The translations under genes were made by a program, and so were the position numbers. 6,851 nt of DNA from Candidatus Dojkabacteria bacterium (lineage in GTDB: Bacteria; Patescibacteriota; Dojkabacteria; SC72), in contig JAAZAL010000089.1 of NCBI GenBank assembly GCA_012514355.1, positions 1 to 6,851 of the forward strand, read 5' to 3'. Below, in pieces: positions 1 to 5,250 of this stretch. Numbering within the stretch: the first letter of the stretch is position 1; the number at the start of each line of letters is the position of its first letter. The notes under the pieces were generated by a model. That model was given only the letters and a program-made list of their open reading frames with translations, made no database searches and was not told where the DNA came from.

Positions 1-750
1 TATTCCTACAGGTATTGGTGTTAGAATCCCAATATTTGAGATTAAGAATTCTTTTCTCTGCTCCTTTCTAGTATCCTCAAAAGTCCCTTTAGGTTGCTTA
101 ATTGCTATAGTATATCCTTCATAGGGGTCTAACATAGAGGTTGTTTTAACTGATAGAACATTACCTGTTATTTCATATTCACAGTACTGCTCTTTTGAGC
201 CTTCAATACCTGTATAACAGATAACTTCAGCAATATCTTTTGGCATCGTAATAGTTGCAGAAGCTTTGTATATTGGGGAATTCCAGCCAGGACCAATAAT
301 ATTGAGATAGAACTCATCATGGGTATCAAAATAAGATATTCCTGTATATTTTAATGTATAGTCAATTTCATAAACATGAGGCGTACTTATAAGAATATGT
401 GCGCTCCCTATCCTTAAAGTTGCCCACCCATTAGAATCAGTTCTACTATAGTTATTTGTAGTAACTGCTTTAGGGTTTTCAACTGGATAATATCTAACAT
501 TGTTAATAAAAAGCTCAGTAGGTTTTCTAAATAGATTAACAGAATAAATATATGGATAGGTCCATTCTAAGCCATGCCTCTCCACCTCAGTAGAAGGTTG
601 AAATGTAATTTTTTCGGATATTTCAGTAGTTGTATCAATATTTACTCGGATATCACTAACATAGTCTATTATAGCATCTCCCTGTGCATATAAAGGAGTT
701 GAGATAGAGATAAAGAGTATTAAAAAACCAAGAATCTTTAATCTATTCAT
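1..750 (-). CDS. DUF2207 domain membrane protein, N-terminal 250 residues (C-terminus outside window)
   Basis: The frame is open from an ATG at 750 to the window edge, giving 250 residues with no stop. Residues 1-22 look like a signal peptide: a basic start (MNRLK), a hydrophobic core and a probable cut after LYA. The mature part begins DAIIDYVSDIRVNIDTTTEI, then EKITF and a YPYIYSV stretch. This is the beta-rich extracellular domain at the N-terminus of DUF2207 (predicted membrane protein) proteins. Two cysteines near residues 178 and 191 (VICYTG, EQYCEY) could form a disulfide outside the cell. Family members usually continue into membrane helices and a low-complexity tail, which would lie left of the window. 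The start is 10 bases after the lemA stop, a common pairing, so the two are probably co-transcribed. No Shine-Dalgarno site is visible. The molecular function of DUF2207 is unknown; the assignment rests on sequence character and the lemA neighbour. Confidence 0.88.
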   Translation of the reverse strand, partial: MNRLKILGFLILFISISTPLYAQGDAIIDYVSDIRVNIDTTTEISEKITFQPSTEVERHGLEWTYPYIYSVNLFRKPTELFINNVRYYPVENPKAVTTNNYSRTDSNGWATLRIGSAHILISTPHVYEIDYTLKYTGISYFDTHDEFYLNIIGPGWNSPIYKASATITMPKDIAEVICYTGIEGSKEQYCEYEITGNVLSVKTTSMLDPYEGYTIAIKQPKGTFEDTRKEQRKEFLISNIGILTPIPVGI

Positions 751-765
751 CTAAGAGTTCTTAGA
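750..765 (-). repeat. 16-base inverted repeat spanning the lemA stop and DUF2207 start
   Basis: The plus strand reads TCTAAGA-GT-TCTTAGA, a perfect inverted repeat with a 2-base centre. It contains the lemA stop codon and ends at the A of the DUF2207 ATG. In the mRNA it could fold into a short hairpin that holds the junction, which may couple translation of the two genes. A chance palindrome in AT-rich DNA is also possible. Confidence 0.5.
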
Positions 766-1315
766 ATTTAACCTCGACATTCTTTTTCTCTTCTTCAGTT
801 GCTTCAAAGAAAGGAAATTCCTTAAAACCTAAAAATTTTACAATCAATGAATTTGGAAATACAGAAATCTTAGTATTAAAGTCTCTAACAGTTCCATTAT
901 AAAATCTTCTAGATTTCTGAATCTCTTCCTCCATATCCTTAAGATTAGCTTGTAGATTTAAGAAGTTCTCGTTTGCTTTTAACTCCGGATATGCCTCTGC
1001 TATAGCAAAGATTTTAGATATACCTTTTTGTAACTCTCCATCTAATTTGATCTTTTCATCAATTGATCCTGCTCCCATAGCCTTAGATCTTAGTTCTGTA
1101 ACACTCTCAAACAATCCTTTCTCATGTTTAGCGTATCCTTTTACTGTTTCTACAAGATTAGGAATCATATCAAACCTCTGTTTTAAGAAGGTTTCAATAT
1201 CTGCTGTAGCTTCATTTACAGTTAATTTAGACTTAACTAAGGAGTTGTTAAGAGAAACAACATAGAATGCTATTACTCCAATAGCTCCTAAAATTATAAA
1301 TGCAATAGTTTCCAT
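761..1315 (-). CDS. lemA: LemA family membrane-anchored protein
   Basis: The protein has 184 residues, the usual LemA length. It starts with a short outside segment and one membrane helix at about residues 4-22. A long helical domain follows, with the family's hallmark blocks: NEATADIETFLKQRFDMIPN (34-53), VETVKGYAKHE (55-65), AYPELKANENFLNLQ (108-122) and SRRFYNGTVRDFN (135-147), then FP and the FFE near the C-terminus. LemA proteins are single-pass, four-helix-bundle proteins of the inner membrane. Their biochemical role is unsettled, and they are often encoded beside DUF2207 or TPM-domain proteins, as here. The ATG at 1315 gives the complete membrane helix and sits about 22 bases below the predicted transcription start of a good promoter at 1344-1372. 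No Shine-Dalgarno site precedes it. The DUF2207 gene starts 10 bases downstream, so a lemA-DUF2207 operon is likely. Confidence 0.96.
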   Translation of the reverse strand: METIAFIILGAIGVIAFYVVSLNNSLVKSKLTVNEATADIETFLKQRFDMIPNLVETVKGYAKHEKGLFESVTELRSKAMGAGSIDEKIKLDGELQKGISKIFAIAEAYPELKANENFLNLQANLKDMEEEIQKSRRFYNGTVRDFNTKISVFPNSLIVKFLGFKEFPFFEATEEEKKNVEVKF

Positions 1316-1343
1316 TAATATAAAATAAATAAATTAATATTAA

Positions 1344-1372
1344 AGTATAGGGAAAAGAATACAAAATATCAA
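1344..1372 (-). promoter_or_regulatory. Sigma70-type promoter for lemA
   Basis: On the minus strand TTGATA (1372-1367) is followed by a 17-base spacer and TATACT (1349-1344). Each hexamer matches the consensus at 5 of 6 positions. The predicted transcription start is near 1337, leaving a leader of about 22 bases before the lemA ATG. The promoter lies wholly in the 59-base gap after the preceding gene, suggesting that lemA-DUF2207 can be transcribed separately from the genes upstream. Confidence 0.7.
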
Positions 1373-1374
1373 TC

Positions 1375-1836
1375 CTAATTAATTTCTTCATTCAAGCGTT
1401 TCTTAAAACAATCCAACCATACATACATTAGATTGTATGTATCATTATTTCTAAATAGTTGATCTCTAAGTAATTTTTCATTCATATGAGTATTTGTATA
1501 CTTCATATTTCTTAGTATCTTACTAACTAATACAACATTTAATACCTCTCTTTCTGCTAAATTCCACAGTTTAATTTTGTCATAAACTTTATCATTAAAC
1601 TCATCTATTTGATTAGTTGTAGTTTCTAACGATATATTTTCCAAAGCAATATCTTCTAGATAGGTACTTAAGCCAAGTAAAAGGTCTGGATCTACACAAT
1701 TTTCTAATTGAGTAATATCAAAATTATTTGGATTAGAAGCAACGTACTTGTTAATTTCATCAAACGAAGTTGAAAATGTTTCAGAAGAAAAGGCAGTATT
1801 CTCTCTACTAAATAGCAAGGAATCACTCTTTTCCAT
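1375..1836 (-). CDS. Hypothetical protein, 153 residues
   Basis: I do not recognise this family. The protein has 153 residues, no signal peptide and no membrane helix, so it is probably cytoplasmic. The first 35 residues are rich in Ser, Thr and Phe and look flexible. Residues 40-150 look mostly helical, with acidic and leucine-rich stretches (DLLLGLSTYLEDIALENISL, 51-70) and a more basic C-terminal helix (CFKKRLNEEI). There are cysteines at 47 and 143 and no visible catalytic motif. The ATG at 1836 is supported by a TATAAT ending 6 bases before it, which would put the first transcribed base at the start codon. The gene begins 41 bases after the stop of the cytochrome b5-like gene and ends 59 bases before lemA. 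Uninterrupted reading and neighbour-like codon use make it a credible gene; its function is unknown. Confidence 0.75.
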   Translation of the reverse strand: MEKSDSLLFSRENTAFSSETFSTSFDEINKYVASNPNNFDITQLENCVDPDLLLGLSTYLEDIALENISLETTTNQIDEFNDKVYDKIKLWNLAEREVLNVVLVSKILRNMKYTNTHMNEKLLRDQLFRNNDTYNLMYVWLDCFKKRLNEEIN

Positions 1837-1842
1837 AACAGA

Positions 1843-1848
1843 ATTATA
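1843..1848 (-). promoter_or_regulatory. TATAAT -10 element giving a predicted leaderless transcript
   Basis: The minus strand reads TATAAT, then TCTGTT, then ATG. The usual 6-7 base distance from -10 to +1 places the first RNA base at or beside the start codon of the 153-residue gene. No good -35 hexamer lies 16-18 bases upstream; that position is filled by the 11-base repeats. An activator or an AT-rich upstream element may therefore be needed. Confidence 0.55.
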
Positions 1849-1878
1849 CTATACCTCTATATATCCTGTATATATCCT
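1846..1878 (-). repeat. Three tandem 11-base repeats upstream of the 153-residue gene
   Basis: Reading the minus strand from 1878 there are three consecutive 11-base units: AGGATATATAC, AGGATATATAG and AGGTATAGTAT. The first two share 10 of 11 bases; the third is degenerate and runs into the TATAAT. The period is close to one helical turn, so a protein could bind the copies on one face of the DNA. The array fills almost the whole gap between the cytochrome b5-like stop codon and the -10 element. It could be an operator, an activator site or chance low-complexity DNA. Confidence 0.6.
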
Positions 1879-2567
1879 TATTTAGACCTCTTTAATTGAA
1901 GTAGGTACACTCTTACTCTACTTAAAAAGTGATTAACTCCAATAATACCCATTACCAAAGATAGCTCTACATGCCAATACATAAAGTCAAAGGGAATATT
2001 CCAAAGGCCTGGGAACCTATATCTAAGCATCATAAAGACTCCAAAACCTAATGAAGGAAGAAGTAGTAGTAAAATGAGTAGGGTATTCCAGAAGGCATTA
2101 AAAGATTTAAGAGATACTTTTATTATTCTTTTCTTTATTAATAAATAGGGGATCCAGTACAGGATATTAGAAATGAGTAAAGGGATTATAAGATTGTAAG
2201 GGTTACTAGCGTTCTTAGGCATTATTTTATCCTCAATTGTATCTACCTCTTCTATAATGGGTGCCTGATTACTCTCTATTTCCCCAATCTTATAGTTTTC
2301 TAATAAAGAGTAACTACTTACTCTATGGTCTCTATCCATTCCAGCTTTAGTTTTAAAGTCCTCTGTCATATCTTTACCACACCAATCTCTAATATCCATA
2401 TATATATCATGAGAGGGAAGATACTTAGATAAATCATATACACTGTCTTCAAATACCACCCAACAATCATTAGGCGTATTATGAAGATTAACTTCATCTA
2501 TGGTATATGCATAGCTGTTTTGAAGAAAAAGAAATGGAAAAAGTAATATGGCAATTAATATTTTCAT
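1878..2567 (-). CDS. Exported cytochrome b5-like haem-binding protein with three membrane helices
   Basis: The protein has 229 residues. Residues 1-20 form a signal peptide ending NSYA. Residues 21-97 match the cytochrome b5-like haem/steroid-binding fold: YTIDEVNLHN, then DCWVVFEDSVYDLSKYLPSHD, then a second conserved histidine in DRDHRVSSYSLLENYKIG. H53 and H81 fit the two axial haem ligands, although the usual HPGG is replaced by HDIY. C35 and C63 (DCW, DWCG) could form a disulfide, consistent with location outside the membrane. After an acidic linker (98-118) come membrane helices at about 124-145, 158-181 and 195-217. The last carries H199 and H213, 13 residues apart, a spacing known from haem-b ligands in membrane helices of ferric reductase and NADPH oxidase proteins. 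It probably acts in electron transfer or haem handling at the cell surface; the partner is unknown. The start is 21 bases after the ABC exporter stop, so co-transcription is likely. A TATAAT inside the end of that gene (2603-2598) could add an internal start. No Shine-Dalgarno site. Confidence 0.87.
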   Translation of the reverse strand: MKILIAILLFPFLFLQNSYAYTIDEVNLHNTPNDCWVVFEDSVYDLSKYLPSHDIYMDIRDWCGKDMTEDFKTKAGMDRDHRVSSYSLLENYKIGEIESNQAPIIEEVDTIEDKIMPKNASNPYNLIIPLLISNILYWIPYLLIKKRIIKVSLKSFNAFWNTLLILLLLLPSLGFGVFMMLRYRFPGLWNIPFDFMYWHVELSLVMGIIGVNHFLSRVRVYLLQLKRSK

Positions 2568-2588
2568 TATTTAAATTATTAAAATTAA

Positions 2589-4406
2589 TTAGTCTGAATT
2601 ATATCCTTGAGCTTGTTTATTAAAGTTATTAAAATACAAACCTTTCTTCTCCATTAATTCTTTATGATTTCCCTGTTCAACAATTTTACCCTCCTTAATA
2701 ACAAATATCTTATCAGCTTTTCTAACTGTAGAAAATCTATGAGATATTATTACTACCGTTTTATTATTAAAGAAATTATATATCCTATTAAATATCTTAA
2801 ATTCGGAATCAGAATCTATAGCTGAAGTAGGTTCATCAAATATTGCAAATGGAGCATCTCTATAGAAAAATCTTGCAATCGCTATTTTCTGTTGTTGTCC
2901 TTTACTTGGTTTAATACCCTCTTTTAACCTTTCGCTCATTAAAGTTTGATATTTAAGGGGATATTTTAATACAAAGGAATGGGCATCTGCATTTTGAGAG
3001 GCTTTAATAATATTTTTCTTATTTATTTTTTTAATTGATTTCCCAATGTATATATTTTCCTCTACGGACAAATTACCATAGAAGTTATAATCTTGGAACA
3101 AGACGCCTACATTCTTGTACCAATCGTTTAGAGAAAGGGCTTTTAACGGTTTCCCATTTACTAAAATCTCTCCTTTTTGTGGGTCATACAAACGACATAG
3201 TAATTTCACTAAAGTAGATTTCCCTGCTCCATTCTCACCAACTATTGCCACTTTATCTCCAGAGTTAATTTTGAGTGAAAAATTTTTAAAAATATTCCTT
3301 TTTGCGTTTGGGTAATGAAATGATATGTTTTTAACTTCTATTGATGGAGGTGTTAATAATCTTTCTAACTTAATATGCCCATCAGATACAAGGGATTGTA
3401 ATTCAAAAAAATCATATACCTCTTTTTCTTTCATTACTAAGTCTCTAAACCAAACCAAATTTGAAAGAAAGTTAGAGATACCTCCGTAGAAACTTTTAAC
3501 GGTTCCCAAATAGAAAGTAGTGTTACCTATCGATATATCTTTATTTAATACCATGGTAAAAATTTTAATTGAACCTCCAACTATTACACCGAGATTTCCT
3601 ATCTCAATGAAAAAACCGGTAATACTCTCAGCTCGAAGAATCTTTTCAAAACCTTTATTAAAATAATTGTAAAAATCATTAAATTTTTTATCCAAAAATT
3701 TGAATGAGCCGACCAATCCGATTTCATCGATTTCTTCGGGGTTTGTAAGTGACCTTTGAATCCACCAAGCTTTTTTACTTTCTTCCATATTTTTATCAGA
3801 AGTTTGCCAATCAAAATCTTTCTGTAGATATGTTTTCTTCTGGATATATGAGATTGCAGATACAAATAATATTCCTAAAGTGATGATAGGGGAAAAACGA
3901 AATATTATTACTCCAGCTACAACACTTCGTATAAAAGATGACATTAATGAAACAACTGTATCGCTAACATCTGTAACACTCCAAATCCAATCACTTGTTT
4001 TTTGAATTTTATTTGCCACCTCGGGCAATTGAATAGTTTGAATCCCAAGTTCATTTATTTTCTGATACTCAATTCTTGAGAGATATGATCTTACCAACCT
4101 TCGTTTGTATCTTCTACTATACCTATCAACACTATCTGTGATAATCGATAAAAGTTCTATTATGGCAAATAAGATTACTAAAGAAAGAACAGATTTGATT
4201 TCAGTATTACCAGACTGAGAAAGTTGAATTAAGCTATCAATTATTTTAGCGATTACTAATGAGTAAAAGATTCCAGAAAGATTGCTGTAAATACTTGTAA
4301 CAAGAGTGGTAATTGAAATAAATTTGGAAATATCCCAATTTATTTTTAAAGACCACATTGATATTTTAAAATAATCTTTTAGAGATAGAACTTTCTTTTT
4401 TTCCAT
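2589..4406 (-). CDS. ABC exporter-type half-transporter (fused membrane and ATPase domains)
   Basis: This 605-residue protein has the normal length for a type I ABC exporter half-transporter, which works as a dimer to move a substrate outward using ATP. The membrane domain covers about residues 28-315, with hydrophobic segments near 29-58, 72-92, 148-170, 172-189, 262-285 and 292-315. The ATPase domain covers about 355-600: A-loop Tyr365 (SFHYPN), Walker A GENGAGKST (390-398, Lys396), Q-loop Gln438 (LFQDYN), signature PSKGQ (500-504), Walker B AIFDEP with Asp524 and Glu525, D-loop SAID (528-531) and H-loop His556 (ISHR). All catalytic residues are present. The signature departs from LSGGQ, but related PSxGQ forms occur in ABC proteins of Patescibacteria as I recall them. 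The substrate cannot be read from the sequence; lipids, peptides and drugs are all handled by this class. The ATG at 4406 is followed by an A-rich second codon and preceded by a good promoter, but by no Shine-Dalgarno site. The cytochrome b5-like gene follows after 21 bases. Confidence 0.93.
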   Translation of the reverse strand: MEKKKVLSLKDYFKISMWSLKINWDISKFISITTLVTSIYSNLSGIFYSLVIAKIIDSLIQLSQSGNTEIKSVLSLVILFAIIELLSIITDSVDRYSRRYKRRLVRSYLSRIEYQKINELGIQTIQLPEVANKIQKTSDWIWSVTDVSDTVVSLMSSFIRSVVAGVIIFRFSPIITLGILFVSAISYIQKKTYLQKDFDWQTSDKNMEESKKAWWIQRSLTNPEEIDEIGLVGSFKFLDKKFNDFYNYFNKGFEKILRAESITGFFIEIGNLGVIVGGSIKIFTMVLNKDISIGNTTFYLGTVKSFYGGISNFLSNLVWFRDLVMKEKEVYDFFELQSLVSDGHIKLERLLTPPSIEVKNISFHYPNAKRNIFKNFSLKINSGDKVAIVGENGAGKSTLVKLLCRLYDPQKGEILVNGKPLKALSLNDWYKNVGVLFQDYNFYGNLSVEENIYIGKSIKKINKKNIIKASQNADAHSFVLKYPLKYQTLMSERLKEGIKPSKGQQQKIAIARFFYRDAPFAIFDEPTSAIDSDSEFKIFNRIYNFFNNKTVVIISHRFSTVRKADKIFVIKEGKIVEQGNHKELMEKKGLYFNNFNKQAQGYNSD

Positions 4407-4433
4407 AAAAAGAATTGCAAATCTTAAAGTTTT

Positions 4434-4463
4434 ATATTACCAACAATATACTAAATGAGTCAA
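4434..4463 (-). promoter_or_regulatory. Sigma70-type promoter for the ABC exporter gene
   Basis: On the minus strand TTGACT (4463-4458, 5 of 6 to consensus) is followed by an 18-base spacer and TAATAT (4439-4434, 4 of 6). The predicted start is near 4427, giving a leader of about 20 bases with no Shine-Dalgarno site. Its -35 lies 2 bases from the -35 of an opposing promoter on the plus strand. Confidence 0.6.
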
Positions 4464-4465
4464 TA

Positions 4466-4494
4466 TTGTGAACAGGCAGGTTTGTTGATATAAT
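4466..4494 (+). promoter_or_regulatory. Extended -10 promoter firing antisense into alkD
   Basis: The plus strand has TTGTGA (4466-4471, 4 of 6), a 17-base spacer and a perfect TATAAT (4489-4494) preceded by TGA, which makes an extended -10. The predicted start is near 4501, five bases from the end of the oppositely oriented alkD gene. No plus-strand gene begins before 5251, so any transcript would be antisense to alkD or a long leader for the peptidase gene. Confidence 0.5.
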
Positions 4495-4505
4495 ATAGCA
4501 GTAAA

Positions 4506-5216
4506 TTACAGACTTAAAAAGTACTTTCTTTCCCTCTCATCCATTTTTTCAATAGCATAGCGAAGTGTAGTTCTCGGTATCTCTTTAATATTCTCCTTTA
4601 AAAACTTTTTTAGTATATTTATATCCCTTTTCCCAACCTCTCTTAACATCCAACCAACTGCTTTATGTATTAAATCATGCTTATGTTTAAGTAAAATCTT
4701 TGAAATGTTTAAAGTATCAACAAAATCATTGCTTCTAATAAAGGCAAAAGTAGAAACAATTGAGATTCTCTGCTCCCAAAGATTGCTACTATTAACTAAT
4801 TTATAAAGTATATATCTCTTTTGTGGATTATCGATTAAATAGCTACCAAGAATTTTGTAACAAGAGAGATCTACAATATCCCAATTGTTTGCTCCTTTAA
4901 GATTATCTAAATAGAAATTAGCAATATTTTCTTTCTCTTCAGTACTTCCTTTTTCATATTTATAAGTTAATATTAAATATCCAGTTAACCTAATCTCATG
5001 TATTTCACTATTTATTAACTCTTTTATCTCATTTATGGTTATCGGTATATAATATTTCTTTGCTACATTTCTAATATCTGGAACTGTTATTCCCCAAAAA
5101 ATGTCACCCTCACCGTATTCACCTTTACCAGTTTTAAAAAAACTTTTAAATACCTCTTCCTTTTGGGTATTTCTATATTTTCTTAACTCTTTAATTAAAA
5201 ATTCTTTAGTATTCAT
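4506..5216 (-). CDS. alkD: AlkD-like HEAT-repeat DNA alkylation repair glycosylase
   Basis: The protein has 236 residues, the normal length for the AlkD family of DNA glycosylases, which release positively charged alkylated purines (such as 3-methyl- and 7-methyl-purines) from DNA in base excision repair. It is all-helical, built of HEAT-like repeats, and shows the family blocks GVTVP-like WGITVPDIRNVAKKY (41-55), EIRLTGYLIL (74-83), NNWDIVD (111-117), LWEQRISIVSTF (146-157), HKAVGWMLREVGKRD (184-198) and the C-terminal IPRTTLRYAIEKM (213-225). By spacing, W112, D116, R150 and W189 line up with Trp109, Asp113, Arg148 and Trp187 of Bacillus cereus AlkD, so the enzyme is probably active. It is cytoplasmic. 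The ATG at 5216 gives the standard N-terminus; no Shine-Dalgarno site is present. It stands alone on the minus strand, diverging from the M16 peptidase gene across 34 bases that hold a perfect palindrome. Its end is 99 bases before the ABC exporter start. Confidence 0.93.
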   Translation of the reverse strand: MNTKEFLIKELRKYRNTQKEEVFKSFFKTGKGEYGEGDIFWGITVPDIRNVAKKYYIPITINEIKELINSEIHEIRLTGYLILTYKYEKGSTEEKENIANFYLDNLKGANNWDIVDLSCYKILGSYLIDNPQKRYILYKLVNSSNLWEQRISIVSTFAFIRSNDFVDTLNISKILLKHKHDLIHKAVGWMLREVGKRDINILKKFLKENIKEIPRTTLRYAIEKMDERERKYFLSL

Positions 5217-5223
5217 GTATAAT
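5195..5223 (+). promoter_or_regulatory. Probable promoter for the M16 peptidase gene
   Basis: A perfect TATAAT lies at 5218-5223, with a weak -35 (TTAAAA, 4 of 6) at 5195-5200 and a 17-base spacer. The predicted start near 5230 falls inside the 18-base palindrome, with a leader of about 20 bases before the ATG at 5251. The -35 lies within the 5' end of alkD. The -10 is convincing; the -35 is not. Confidence 0.4.
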
Positions 5224-5226
5224 CTG

Positions 5227-5244
5227 ATGATTAATATTAATCAT
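5227..5244. promoter_or_regulatory. Perfect 18-base palindrome between alkD and the M16 gene, candidate operator
   Basis: ATGATTAATATTAATCAT equals its own reverse complement over all 18 bases. It sits in the 34-base gap between two divergent starts, 10 bases from alkD and 6 bases from the peptidase ATG, and covers the predicted peptidase transcription start. Such a site could bind a dimeric repressor acting on both genes. No regulator gene is adjacent, and AT-rich DNA makes shorter palindromes common. Confidence 0.5.
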
Positions 5245-5250
5245 AATTAG

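Noticed and set aside
1047..1265. Plus-strand open frame of 72 codons
   Set aside because: It is wholly antisense to the highly conserved lemA coding region and has no promoter or family signature.
1334..1343. TTAATATTAA core shared by the lemA promoter region and the 18-base palindrome at 5227-5244, suggesting a common regulon
   Set aside because: The same 10 bases also occur inside the alkD coding region (4967-4976), so in DNA this AT-rich the match is not evidence of a shared operator.
3035..3865. Overlapping open frames on both strands within the ABC exporter gene
   Set aside because: They lie in other frames of a gene whose own frame carries every ABC motif; none resembles a protein family.
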